A DNA stretch of 64,000 bases from Elusimicrobiota bacterium (GTDB lineage: Bacteria > Elusimicrobiota > Endomicrobiia > Endomicrobiales > Endomicrobiaceae), in contig JAFXSD010000022.1 in the NCBI GenBank assembly GCA_017525905.1, positions 1-64,000 of the forward strand. Direction: 5' to 3'. Of the stretch, positions 17,202 to 26,210 are shown in pieces. The translations under genes and the position numbers were made by a program. The stretch's first letter is position 1, and every line of letters starts with the position of its first letter. A model generated the notes under the pieces. That model was not told where the DNA came from. It ran no database searches and saw only the letters and a list, made by a program, of their open reading frames with translations.

Positions 17202-19388
17202 ATGAATTATCATGCATTGTTTCCTACAATAACATCCGTATTGTTTTTGATTTTTGGACTGTTTATTTTCTTTAAATCCAAGAAAAACGAAGTTACCGTT
17301 TCTTATTTGATTTTTTGTTCTTCTATTTTTTGGTGGTTGGTTAATTTTTCTTTAATGTATTGGTCAAAAAATGAACAGATGGCTTTTTTGTTTGCCAATA
17401 TAGCTTTTTTCGGTGTTCTTCAAATTCCGGTGTCGATGTTACATTTCGTATCTTCTTTTCTCGGATACAATTATAAAAAGTTTATATACTTCTTATACTT
17501 GTTTAATCTCCCTCTTACAATTTTGCAGTATAACTATTTTATATTTTATGAAAAAATAAAGATTTGTTTTTGGGGATATTATCCTAAAGCGGGGATTGCA
17601 TATTCGATTGTCTTTATTGAATTTTGCTTGTTATTTGTTTTCGGTTTGTATTTGTTGTTCAAAAATCTCCGGAATAAAAATTTCCCGGTTATAAGACATC
17701 AACAAATAAAGTATCTTTTCTTTTCTTTTTCTATTCTTATTTTGGGTGTAGGAGATTATGTAACAAAATTTGGCAATATTCAAATATATCCGTTTGGATA
17801 TATACTTATTTTGATATTTGTTGTTACAATTTGTATTACTATTGTAAATTTTAATTTGTTGGATATAAGAATTGTATTAACAAAAACTTTGATATGGGGC
17901 ATATTATATGTTTTTATTTTGGGATTGCCGATTTATTTCGGGTTTAAAACAGGTCAATGGATAATAACATGTATTGCTCTGTTATTACTTTCATCTTTTG
18001 GACAGCTTATAGTAAATTATTTTCAGAGAAAAGCCGAAAGGTTCTTGTTAGCTGAACAAGAACAATATCAACAATTGTTAATGCAAGCTTCAACAGGCAT
18101 GATAGAAAAAGACTATGATATTTCAAAATTATCGAAATTGATAGTAAGAATAATAAAAAGATCCGTAAAAATTGTTTTTGTGAGTTTGTATATTTTAGAT
18201 GAAGCAAAAAATGTTTTTGTAAATATCGATTATAGAGGTAAAGGAAAAAGGGAATTAAAAGATTTTCCGAAAGATAGTGAATTTATAGATTTTATGAAAG
18301 AGACAAAAAAACCTTTCTTCCTTTCGGCTATTCCGGAGAAATATAAAAATGAACTTATGAAAATAAATCCGGGAATAACTTTAATAATTCCGTCAATATT
18401 TAAAGAAAAAGTTATAGGTTTTTTGTTTTTGGGAGATAAAGAAAACAGAACATTGTATTCACCGCGAGATGTTGAGGTTTTCGGTGTATTATCGAATCAA
18501 GCCGCACTTGCCATTGAAAATTGTATGTTTTTGGAAAAAACACAAAGGCAACAAAAAAGACTTTTTGAAGCGGAAAAACTTGCTTCCATCGGAGGTATGG
18601 CCGATGGTATGGCACATCAAATAAGAAACAGGTTAAATAGTTTCAGCTTCGCTGCAGAACTTTTAAGATATGACGTCCATGATTTTTCCGAAAAATATGA
18701 AGATTTTATCAATAAAAATTTAGATGTAGGTGAAATGGTAAAAAATATGGATGAACTTATTGTTTCCATTAACGAAAATATAAAAAAAACAAATGCCATA
18801 TTAACCGGAATTTTAGATTTTGCAAAACCTAAAGGTTCCGTTATACATAAAGAGATATTTTCTTTAAAAGAAATAATTAATCCGTCTGTAATGTTGGTTA
18901 GAGTAAAACATCACAAGGAAAAAGTTCCTGTTGTTCTTGATTTACCTGAAGAAGATAAAATTTACGGTATAAAATATCAAATTCAGGAAGTGTGTTTTAA
19001 TTGTATAGATAATGCTTTTGAAGCTATTTTGGAAAAAGAACAACATATAAAAAATCCGTTGTTTGCCGATATTGAGAAAGATAAAAGTTTCGTGCCGGAA
19101 ATAAAAGTTTCATTAAAATATTTGAAAGATAAAAACAAAAGTCAAATTATTATAAAAGATAATGGTATAGGTATTAAGCCTGAAAATAAGGCAAAAATAT
19201 TTTCAGCATTTTTTACTACCAAACCTTCAAGTAAATCCGGTTCGGGAATAGGTTCTTATGTTGCAAGAAGAATGATAGTGGAGGCTCATAACGGAGATAT
19301 ATCTTTTGAATCCAAATATGGTGAAGGAACGGTGTTTACAATTACTTTACCGATGTCTTCAAAGAAAGAAAAGGATGTGCAGGACTAA
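17202..19388 (+). CDS. Sensor histidine kinase with N-terminal 7TM region and GAF domain (PrsK-like architecture)
   Basis: A 728-residue membrane sensor. Residues about 1-275 form roughly eight hydrophobic helices of the histidine-kinase N-terminal 7TM type. A GAF domain follows (about 300-450, ending VLSNQAALAIENCMF), then a dimerisation/phosphotransfer helix with His472 in MADGMAHQIRNRLNS, and a catalytic ATPase domain with the N box DNAFEAI, the G1 box KDNGIGI, the F box IFSAFFTT and the G2 box SGSGIGSY. This order matches PrsK-type kinases linked to exopolysaccharide or exosortase control. No response regulator is adjacent, so the partner lies elsewhere and the signal is unknown. It is the last gene before the purine operon promoter. 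Confidence 0.87.
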   Translation: MNYHALFPTITSVLFLIFGLFIFFKSKKNEVTVSYLIFCSSIFWWLVNFSLMYWSKNEQMAFLFANIAFFGVLQIPVSMLHFVSSFLGYNYKKFIYFLYLFNLPLTILQYNYFIFYEKIKICFWGYYPKAGIAYSIVFIEFCLLFVFGLYLLFKNLRNKNFPVIRHQQIKYLFFSFSILILGVGDYVTKFGNIQIYPFGYILILIFVVTICITIVNFNLLDIRIVLTKTLIWGILYVFILGLPIYFGFKTGQWIITCIALLLLSSFGQLIVNYFQRKAERFLLAEQEQYQQLLMQASTGMIEKDYDISKLSKLIVRIIKRSVKIVFVSLYILDEAKNVFVNIDYRGKGKRELKDFPKDSEFIDFMKETKKPFFLSAIPEKYKNELMKINPGITLIIPSIFKEKVIGFLFLGDKENRTLYSPRDVEVFGVLSNQAALAIENCMFLEKTQRQQKRLFEAEKLASIGGMADGMAHQIRNRLNSFSFAAELLRYDVHDFSEKYEDFINKNLDVGEMVKNMDELIVSINENIKKTNAILTGILDFAKPKGSVIHKEIFSLKEIINPSVMLVRVKHHKEKVPVVLDLPEEDKIYGIKYQIQEVCFNCIDNAFEAILEKEQHIKNPLFADIEKDKSFVPEIKVSLKYLKDKNKSQIIIKDNGIGIKPENKAKIFSAFFTTKPSSKSGSGIGSYVARRMIVEAHNGDISFESKYGEGTVFTITLPMSSKKEKDVQD

Positions 19389-19395
19389 TTTTTTA

Positions 19396-19424
19396 TTGAA
19401 TTTGTATGACAAAAAATATAAAAT
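19396..19424 (+). promoter_or_regulatory. Promoter of the purine operon
   Basis: TTGAAT (19396-19401), a 17-nt spacer and TAAAAT (19419-19424). It begins 7 nt after the histidine kinase stop. The leader to purC is only about 25 nt, too short for a purine riboswitch, and none is seen. Confidence 0.6.
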
Positions 19425-19456
19425 AAAAGAATACATTTATTAGGAGATATTACAAA

Positions 19457-20338
19457 ATGGTTACAGCACCGGAACTTTCAGGTTGTAAATTGTTGCATTC
19501 GGGCAAAGTAAGAGATGTGTATCAATATCAAGGCGACAAACTTTTGATAGTTGCAACAGACAGAATATCTGCTTTTGATTACATCCTTACTCCGTTGGTT
19601 ACAGATAAAGGAAAAATTTTACACAAAATATCAATGTTTTGGTTTGATTTTGTTCAGAACATAATTCCCAACCATATTATTACCGGAGATTTTGAAAAGT
19701 TTCCCGAAGAGCTTAAACAATATGAGTTTTTGAGAGACAGGGCTATGATAGTAAAAAAAGCCAAAAGATTGGATGTGGAATGTATAGTAAGAGGATATCT
19801 TGCCGGTTCTGGGTGGAAAGAATATCAAAAAAGTCAAACTGTATGCGGCATAAAACTTCCGGCGGGATTACAGCAATCTCAACAGTTACCGGAGCCTATA
19901 TTTACACCGTCAACAAAAGCTGAAGACGGTGAACACGATGAAAATATTTCTTTTGAACAAACTGCAAAAATAGTTGGTGAGGATTTGGCTGCACAAATAA
20001 GTGAAATGTCAATAACTCTTTATAAAAAAGTTAGTGAGTATTGTGCAACAAGAGGAATAATTTTGGCCGATACTAAATTGGAATTTGGTATTTATGACGG
20101 CAAACTTATTTTGATAGATGAAATCTTTACACCGGATTCTTCAAGATTTTGGGAAAAAGAAAAATATGTTATAGGCAAATCTCAGGACAGTTTGGATAAA
20201 CAATTTGTAAGAGATTATCTTGAACAAATTAAGTGGAACAAACAACCGCCGGTTCCGGTTCTTCCGGAAGAAGTTGTAAATAAAACAAAAGCAAAATATG
20301 TAGAAGCTTATGAAAAAATAACAGGTAGGACATTTTAA
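19457..20338 (+). CDS. purC: SAICAR synthetase PurC
   Basis: Phosphoribosylaminoimidazole-succinocarboxamide synthase couples aspartate to CAIR with ATP in purine synthesis. At 293 residues it has the longer form of the family. Recognisable segments are LLHSGKVRDVYQ at the N-terminus, ATDRISAFDYIL, the KKAKRLDVECIVRGYLAGSGW stretch, FTPSTKAEDGEHDENI and the ATP/metal site DEIFTPDSSRFW. The start has AGGAGATATTACAAAATG. It is the first gene of purC-purS-purL-purQ-(small protein)-purD-purE, with purS beginning 1 nt after its stop. Confidence 0.96.
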   Translation: MVTAPELSGCKLLHSGKVRDVYQYQGDKLLIVATDRISAFDYILTPLVTDKGKILHKISMFWFDFVQNIIPNHIITGDFEKFPEELKQYEFLRDRAMIVKKAKRLDVECIVRGYLAGSGWKEYQKSQTVCGIKLPAGLQQSQQLPEPIFTPSTKAEDGEHDENISFEQTAKIVGEDLAAQISEMSITLYKKVSEYCATRGIILADTKLEFGIYDGKLILIDEIFTPDSSRFWEKEKYVIGKSQDSLDKQFVRDYLEQIKWNKQPPVPVLPEEVVNKTKAKYVEAYEKITGRTF

Positions 20339-20339
20339 A

Positions 20340-20807
20340 ATGATATTTGAAATTGAAATTAAAACTAAAAAAGGTTTTGTTGATCCGCAAGGTCTTCATA
20401 CCGTTTCCGATATATCCGGAATAGGTATAAAGGATATTACCGATGTTTCTTATGTTGCCGTTTACAGAATTTCAGGAAATATTACAAATAAACAAGCTAA
20501 TGTTATCGGACAAGAATTACTTAGCGACAAAATAACCGAAGAGTATGTTATTAAACAATACAATTCATTGGAAGATAAAAAGTTAGAAAAAAATTCCATT
20601 GAAGTTTGGTATAAGCACGGGGTAACCGATACTGTTAGTGAAAGTGTGGTAAAAGCAATAAAAGATTTGGGTATTAAAGAGGAATTGACTGTAAAGACAG
20701 GTAAAAAGTATTGTCTCAAAGGTAAAAATATAGACGATAAAAAATTGAAAAAAATAGCTACGGGGTTGTTAGCAAATACTTTAATTCAGGAATATTTAAT
20801 AAAATGA
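20340..20807 (+). CDS. purS: Tandem-duplicated PurS subunit of FGAM synthase
   Basis: PurS bridges PurL and PurQ in the three-part FGAM synthase. Standard PurS is about 80-85 residues and works as a dimer. This protein has 155 residues and reads as two PurS units in one chain. Residues about 1-76 contain FEIEIKTKKGFVDPQGLHTV and end ITEEYVIKQ. Residues about 84-155 contain IEVWYKHGVTDTVSESVVKAI, reach KKIATGLLANTLIQEY, and carry the clearer PurS signature. It thus resembles a covalent PurS dimer, comparable to the PurS-like N-terminal part of large single-chain PurL enzymes. The stop overlaps the purL start (ATGA at 20804-20807), indicating coupled translation. Confidence 0.85.
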   Translation: MIFEIEIKTKKGFVDPQGLHTVSDISGIGIKDITDVSYVAVYRISGNITNKQANVIGQELLSDKITEEYVIKQYNSLEDKKLEKNSIEVWYKHGVTDTVSESVVKAIKDLGIKEELTVKTGKKYCLKGKNIDDKKLKKIATGLLANTLIQEYLIK

Positions 20808-23203
20808 AAGTAAACACAATAGAAATTTTAAATTTAAATGACAAACAGTTGGTAGAATTGAGCAGAAAAAGTGTTCTTTCTCTTTCACTTGTGGAAATGA
20901 AAGAAGTTCAAAAATATTTTCGCAATATAAAGAGAAATCCCACAGATGTTGAGCTTGAAACGATAGCTCAAACATGGAGTGAGCATTGTAAACATAAAAC
21001 TCTTACCGGTAACATTGAGTATTGTGAGGAAAAAGGCGGTAAGAAAAAAATCACAAAATACAAAAACCTTTTGAAAGAAACAATCTTCAATGCAACAATG
21101 AAGTTGAATAAAGATTGGTGTATTTCTGTGTTCAAAGATAATGCCGGTGTTATAGATTTCGATAAAACAAACGGAGTTGCATTTAAAGTTGAAACACATA
21201 ATCATCCTTCAGCGCTTGAACCTTACGGAGGTTCTGCTACCGGTATAGGCGGTGTTATTAGAGATATTTTAGGTGTTGGTCTTGGTGCAAAACCTTTGGC
21301 AAATACCGATGTTTTTTGTTTTGGTCTTCCCGATACAAAAGCAAGTGAAGTACCTGAAGGAATGCATCATCCGAAAAGAATAGCAAAAGGTGTTGTTTCC
21401 GGAGTTAGAGATTATGGCAATAGGATGGGAATTCCTACAGTTAACGGCGGAGTATTTTTTGATAAAGGATATATGGCAAACCCGTTGGTATATTGCGGAA
21501 CAATGGGTATAATTCCCAAAAACAAATCAGAAAAAGAAGTTAAACCGGGTGATTTAGTTTTGGTGGTTGGCGGTAGGACAGGCAGAGACGGTATTCACGG
21601 AGCAACTTTTTCTTCCGTTGAGCTCGATAAAGAATCAGATGTAAGTGCAGTGCAAATAGGAAATCCTATTGTTGAAAAGAAAGTTTTAGATACTATGCTT
21701 AAAGCAAGAGATCTTAACTTGTATAGAGCAGTAACAGACTGCGGAGCAGGCGGCCTTTCAAGTGCTGCCGGTGAACTAGGAGAAAAAACAGGTCTTGTTA
21801 TAGATCTTGAAAAAGTTCCTTTAAAATATAAGGGGCTTGCTCCTTGGGAGATATGGATTTCCGAAGCTCAAGAAAGAATGGTTTTTGCCGTTCCTCCAAA
21901 AAATAAAAATAAGATTTTGAATTTGTTTAAAAAAGAAAATGTTGAAGCTACATTTATAGGTGAATTTACCAATACCGGTAAACTTTTGTTGAAATACGGT
22001 AAAGAAACAGTTGCTGATATGGAAATGGAATTTTTACATGGCGGAGTTCCTAAACCCACAAGAAAAGCTGTTTGGAAAGAAAAAATTCAAAAGAAACAAA
22101 AACCAATTAAAAACTCTTCAAAGACTTTGCAGGAAGATATTAAAAAGGTTTTATCTGATATAAATGTTTGTTCAAGAGATTGGATAATAAGACAGTACGA
22201 CCACGAAGTTCAAGGTCAAACTATAGTAAAACCTTTACAGGGAAGTTCCATAACAAATTCAGGTCCGCAGGATGCGGCAGTTATTTGGCCTTATACCATT
22301 GTAAAGGGAACAAAAAAAGGAATTGTTTTGTCTAACGGAATAAATCCCGAATACGGGAAAGTTGATACTTATAAAATGACGGCTTCTGCAATAGAAGAGG
22401 CAATGAGAAATGCAGTTTGTGTTGGAGCAAATCCGGAGAAAATTTCTTTGCTTGACAATTTCTGTTGGGGAAATCCTAATAAACCGGAAATTTTAGGTAG
22501 TTTGGTAAGAGCGGCACAAGCAGCTTATGATTTATCTTTGGGTTACAGTGTTCCGTTTATCTCCGGAAAAGATAGTTTGTACAACGAATATAGTATAGAC
22601 GGAAAAACTTATTCTATACCGCCTGCATTTTTGGTGTCTTCAATGTCGGTAATGGAAGATGTAAATAAAACAATTACCATGGATTTAAAAAATCCGGGTA
22701 ACATCATTTATTTAATCGGTGTTACAAAAAATGAATTGGGTTGCTCAATATATTCTAAGATAAAAAATATTAAAAACGGTATTGTTCCGGATCTTGATGT
22801 AAAAGTTTCAAAAAAGTTAATGAAAACGATTTTTAATGCAATAAATGAAGGTTTGTTTGAATCTTGTCATGATTGTTCCGACGGCGGTTTTGTTACGGCA
22901 ATATCGGAAATGGCTTTTGCCGGAGATAAGGGAGTAAATATAAATATTGATGCAATAAAAACTTCCGAAAAAATGACTGTTTCCGAAACATTATTTTCGG
23001 AAAGCAATACAAGATTCATAGTTGAAGTTTCACCTGAAAATGTTGGAAAATTCGAAAAATTATTTAAAGGAATTATTATATCCAAAATCGGTGAAGTTTC
23101 TAACGATAAAAATTTAAAATTGGAATCAAAAAAATCAAAAATTTTCGTTAAGGAAAATATAAAAAATTTACAAAAGGCTTGGCAAAAAACTTTACAATGG
23201 TAA
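20804..23203 (+). CDS. purL: Phosphoribosylformylglycinamidine synthase subunit PurL
   Basis: PurL is the ATP-dependent synthetase subunit converting FGAR to FGAM with ammonia supplied by PurQ. The 799-residue chain is somewhat longer than the usual small PurL of about 740. Visible family segments include WSEHCKHKT, the substrate site KVETHNHPSALEPYGGSATGIGGVIRD, TDCGAGGLSSAAGELGE, and a second half repeating the fold with HEVQGQTIVKPL, ISGKDSLYNEY and SHDCSDGGFVTAI. It starts inside the end of purS and is followed 6 nt later by purQ, so the three subunits of one enzyme are encoded together. Confidence 0.96.
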   Translation: MKVNTIEILNLNDKQLVELSRKSVLSLSLVEMKEVQKYFRNIKRNPTDVELETIAQTWSEHCKHKTLTGNIEYCEEKGGKKKITKYKNLLKETIFNATMKLNKDWCISVFKDNAGVIDFDKTNGVAFKVETHNHPSALEPYGGSATGIGGVIRDILGVGLGAKPLANTDVFCFGLPDTKASEVPEGMHHPKRIAKGVVSGVRDYGNRMGIPTVNGGVFFDKGYMANPLVYCGTMGIIPKNKSEKEVKPGDLVLVVGGRTGRDGIHGATFSSVELDKESDVSAVQIGNPIVEKKVLDTMLKARDLNLYRAVTDCGAGGLSSAAGELGEKTGLVIDLEKVPLKYKGLAPWEIWISEAQERMVFAVPPKNKNKILNLFKKENVEATFIGEFTNTGKLLLKYGKETVADMEMEFLHGGVPKPTRKAVWKEKIQKKQKPIKNSSKTLQEDIKKVLSDINVCSRDWIIRQYDHEVQGQTIVKPLQGSSITNSGPQDAAVIWPYTIVKGTKKGIVLSNGINPEYGKVDTYKMTASAIEEAMRNAVCVGANPEKISLLDNFCWGNPNKPEILGSLVRAAQAAYDLSLGYSVPFISGKDSLYNEYSIDGKTYSIPPAFLVSSMSVMEDVNKTITMDLKNPGNIIYLIGVTKNELGCSIYSKIKNIKNGIVPDLDVKVSKKLMKTIFNAINEGLFESCHDCSDGGFVTAISEMAFAGDKGVNINIDAIKTSEKMTVSETLFSESNTRFIVEVSPENVGKFEKLFKGIIISKIGEVSNDKNLKLESKKSKIFVKENIKNLQKAWQKTLQW

Positions 23204-23209
23204 AATAAA

Positions 23210-23992
23210 ATGAAAAAAACAAAAGTAATTATTATAAGAACAGCAGGAACAAATTGTGATTATGAGTTAAAGTCCGCATTTGAACTCTGCGGAGCAACGG
23301 TAGACAGAGTTCATATAAACGAATTGATATCAAACAAAAACAAAATTTTATCTTACGATATTTTAGCAGTTCCGGGGGGATTTTCTTACGGAGACGATAT
23401 CGCATCAGGTAAAATTTTATCAAACGAAATAAAATATAAATTGGGAGACAATGTGAAAAAATTTGCATTGTCCGGTAAACCTATAATCGGTATTTGTAAC
23501 GGTTTTCAAATTCTCGTGAAAATGGGACTTTTACCTAAACCGGAAAATTTCGAGCAGATTTCAACTTTGTCATATAACGATTCAAATAAATTCGAATGCA
23601 GATGGGTTCATTTGAAAACAGAAAAACAAATCAACGGTAATACTTCGTGTTTATGGACAAGACAATTGCCGGATGTAATTTCTCTTCCGGTTGCACATGG
23701 TGAAGGAAAATTTGTTGCCGATAAAAAAATTCTTGATGATATAGAGAAAAATAATCAGGTAGTCTTTAGATATTGTGATAAAGACGGCAAAAATACCGTC
23801 TATCCGCAAGATCCTAACGGCTCTTTAAATGCTATAGCAGGTATTTGTAATAAAAAAGGTAATGTTTTTGGTCTTATGCCTCATCCGGAAAGATACATAT
23901 ATGCTTTACAACATCCGGCAAGAGAAGGTTACGACGGAGTATACGGTTGGGGAAAGAAAATATTCCAAAATGCAATTGATTATTTAAGATAA
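23210..23992 (+). CDS. purQ: Phosphoribosylformylglycinamidine synthase glutaminase subunit PurQ
   Basis: PurQ is the class I glutamine amidotransferase that feeds ammonia to PurL. Of its 260 residues, the catalytic triad can be placed at Cys96 in GICNGFQIL and His225 with Glu227 in MPHPERY; the early glycine-rich VPGGFSYGDDIASG loop is also present. It is a little longer than the B. subtilis protein (about 227), as in forms that bind a larger PurS. The distance from purL is 6 nt. Confidence 0.96.
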   Translation: MKKTKVIIIRTAGTNCDYELKSAFELCGATVDRVHINELISNKNKILSYDILAVPGGFSYGDDIASGKILSNEIKYKLGDNVKKFALSGKPIIGICNGFQILVKMGLLPKPENFEQISTLSYNDSNKFECRWVHLKTEKQINGNTSCLWTRQLPDVISLPVAHGEGKFVADKKILDDIEKNNQVVFRYCDKDGKNTVYPQDPNGSLNAIAGICNKKGNVFGLMPHPERYIYALQHPAREGYDGVYGWGKKIFQNAIDYLR

Positions 23993-24007
23993 AAAAGGAG
24001 TAATAAA

Positions 24008-24310
24008 ATGAAAAGCTGTATTACTTGTCTTTTTCAGGGAGATAATAATGTTGACGTTGAAGGTAACGGCAAAGTTTTTTGCATGGTAGATTGTAAGTGG
24101 AAAAAAGAACAGGATTCTTGTCCGAAATTTACCGAATATGCCGATTTAAGTAAGGAATTAAGATGTAAATATGCAATGCAAAAAAGCGGCAACAACAGTA
24201 GTATATCCTCTATAATAAAATCCAATTGGTATATAATGATAGCGACATTTATAATTGCATTTTTCACATTTTTAATCGTTGTTAAATTCTTTGATAAATA
24301 TATTTTTTAG
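24008..24310 (+). CDS. Small cysteine-rich single-pass membrane protein of unknown function
   Basis: The 100-residue product is not recognised as a family member. The N-terminal part has six or seven cysteines with spacing CITC, CMVDC, C-PKF and RC, which could bind zinc or an iron-sulfur cluster or form a small redox domain. Residues about 73-95 are one strongly hydrophobic helix (WYIMIATFIIAFFTFLIVV), so the cysteine domain would sit on one face of the inner membrane. The start is supported by AAAAAGGAGTAATAAAATG. It lies between purQ and purD with 15-nt and 14-nt gaps and is clearly within the purine operon, but no purine role is known to me. Confidence 0.75.
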   Translation: MKSCITCLFQGDNNVDVEGNGKVFCMVDCKWKKEQDSCPKFTEYADLSKELRCKYAMQKSGNNSSISSIIKSNWYIMIATFIIAFFTFLIVVKFFDKYIF

Positions 24311-24324
24311 TTTTTGGAGAGAAA

Positions 24325-25614
24325 ATGAAATTTTTGGTTATAGGTAATGGCGGAAGAGAACATGCCATAATTTGGAAACTTGCACAAAGCCCGAAAGTAG
24401 ATAAAATTTATTGTACTTTAGGAAATGCGGGTATTTCAAAACAAGCGGAAATTATTAATATAAAAGTTGACGATTTTAATTCTCTTGCAAATTTCGCATT
24501 GGAAAATAAAATAGATTATACGTTCGTAGGCCCGGAAGTTCCTTTAGCTTTGGGAATAGTTGATTATTTTAATTCTAAAAATTTAAAAATATTCGGCCCT
24601 TCAAAGAAAGGTGCATTGCTTGAAGCAAGTAAAAGTTTTGCAAAAGATTTTATGTTGAAATATAATGTTCCGACTGCGGAATACCATACTTTTACGGACT
24701 ATAATTCAGCAAAAAGTTTTCTTGAAACAGAATGGAAAGAAAATAAAAAAATTGTTGTTAAAGCAGACGGCCTTGCAGCAGGTAAAGGTGTTGTTATGTG
24801 CCAAAACAGGCAACAAGCTCTTGAAGCAATAAAAGATATAATGCAGGATAAATCTTTCGGAACAGCAGGTGACAAAATAATTTTTGAACAATGGCTTGAA
24901 GGACAGGAAACATCTGTTTTGGTTTTTGTTGACGGAAAACATTTTTCAATAATGCCTGCGGCACAAGATCATAAGAGAGTTGACGACGGAGATAAAGGTT
25001 TAAATACCGGCGGTATGGGAGCTTATGCTCCTGCACCTATAGCGACATCAGAACTTTTAAAACAAGTTAAAGAACAAATAATGCCTAATATTATGGCAGG
25101 TTTGCAAAAAGAAAATATAGATTATAAAGGTATATTGTATATAGGGTTTATGGTTGATAACGGAAACCCTTATGTTTTGGAATTTAATTGCAGGTTCGGT
25201 GATCCGGAAACGCAAGTAATTTTACCGCTACTTGAAACCGATTTGGTAGACATTGTTGAACATACAATAAATCAGACATTAAATGAAATAAGTATAAAAT
25301 GGTCCGATAAATCGGCGGTATGTGTGGTTCTTGCTTCCGGCGGTTATCCCGAAAAATATGAAAAAAATATTAAGATTTCCGGGTTAGATGCGGTTCAAGA
25401 AGATGAAGCTATAGTTTTTCATGCCGGAACAAAAAAAGATGATAAGGGAAACATTTTAACTTCAGGCGGAAGAGTTTTGGTATTAACATCTCTTGCCGAC
25501 GATATAAAATCGGCAATAGATAAAGTTTACAGAGTAATTCCTAAAGTAAATTTCGACAAGATGCACTATAGAAAAGATATTGCACAGAGGGCATTAAAAT
25601 GGATAAACAAATAG
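24325..25614 (+). CDS. purD: Phosphoribosylamine-glycine ligase PurD (GARS)
   Basis: PurD joins phosphoribosylamine and glycine with ATP. The 429 residues show the N-terminal VIGNGGREHAIIWKL, FVGPEVPLA, the ATP-grasp domain with VVKADGLAAGKGVV, the GARS signature (DHKRVDDGDKGLNTGGMGAY) and the metal-binding EFNCRFGDPETQ. All landmarks are intact. It has GGAGAG 6 nt before the ATG and overlaps purE by 16 nt. Confidence 0.97.
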   Translation: MKFLVIGNGGREHAIIWKLAQSPKVDKIYCTLGNAGISKQAEIINIKVDDFNSLANFALENKIDYTFVGPEVPLALGIVDYFNSKNLKIFGPSKKGALLEASKSFAKDFMLKYNVPTAEYHTFTDYNSAKSFLETEWKENKKIVVKADGLAAGKGVVMCQNRQQALEAIKDIMQDKSFGTAGDKIIFEQWLEGQETSVLVFVDGKHFSIMPAAQDHKRVDDGDKGLNTGGMGAYAPAPIATSELLKQVKEQIMPNIMAGLQKENIDYKGILYIGFMVDNGNPYVLEFNCRFGDPETQVILPLLETDLVDIVEHTINQTLNEISIKWSDKSAVCVVLASGGYPEKYEKNIKISGLDAVQEDEAIVFHAGTKKDDKGNILTSGGRVLVLTSLADDIKSAIDKVYRVIPKVNFDKMHYRKDIAQRALKWINK

Positions 25615-26132
25615 ATATTGCAGTAATAATGGGTTCGGATTCGGATTTGCCTACGGTTGCCGAAACATTAAAAATATTCGATAAATTCGGTATAAATTAT
25701 TCGGTAAATATTGCTTCAGCCCACAGAACGGCAAATTTTGTAAAACAGTGTGTAAATAATGCGGTTAATAGCGGTGCAAAAGCTTTTATAGCCGTTGCGG
25801 GAATGTCTGCGGCACTTCCGGGAGTAGTTGCTTCTGAAACTGTTTTGCCTGTAATAGGTGTTCCGATGGACGGCAAAGCTCTTTCCGGAGCGGATGCTCT
25901 TTTTTCTATAGCACAGATGCCGCCTTCAATTCCGGTAGCATGTATGTCTATCGGTAAAGCCGGTGCAAAAAATGCGGCAATTTTTGCAATGGAAATTCTT
26001 GCAATAAAAGATAAAACCATTTCGGAAAAATTATTACAATACAGAAAAGAGATGGAAAAGCAAATTTTAAGTAAAGATGAAAAATTAAATAAGTTCGGCT
26101 ATCAGAAATATTTAGAAGAAATAAAAAAATAA
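25599..26132 (+). CDS. purE: N5-carboxyaminoimidazole ribonucleotide mutase PurE
   Basis: A class I PurE moves the carboxylate of N5-CAIR to C4, giving CAIR, the substrate of PurC encoded at the start of this operon. It is 177 residues long. The phosphate-binding GSDSDLP lies at residues 11-17, SAHRTA at about 40-45 carries the catalytic His, and GMSAALPGVVA and GKALSGADAL follow. The ATG at 25599 lies inside purD and is preceded by GAGGG at a good distance. PurK, normally the partner, is not in the window. The purine operon ends here. Confidence 0.95.
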   Translation: MDKQIDIAVIMGSDSDLPTVAETLKIFDKFGINYSVNIASAHRTANFVKQCVNNAVNSGAKAFIAVAGMSAALPGVVASETVLPVIGVPMDGKALSGADALFSIAQMPPSIPVACMSIGKAGAKNAAIFAMEILAIKDKTISEKLLQYRKEMEKQILSKDEKLNKFGYQKYLEEIKK

Positions 26133-26199
26133 TACATATCTCATATGTCATTCCGCACTTGATGATAAATTTCGTCAAAAGTATTAATAGTTTATGGTT

Positions 26200-26205
26200 T
26201 ATAAT
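26200..26205 (+). promoter_or_regulatory. -10 box of mnmA close to the start codon
   Basis: A perfect TATAAT ends 5 nt before the mnmA ATG (26211), and no Shine-Dalgarno sequence is present. No good -35 was found at 16-18 nt. The position implies a leaderless mRNA if this box is used. Confidence 0.4.
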
Positions 26206-26210
26206 AGAAT

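Noticed and set aside
19425-19456. Purine riboswitch before purC
   Set aside because: Only about 25 nt lie between the promoter and the ATG, and no purine aptamer core is visible.
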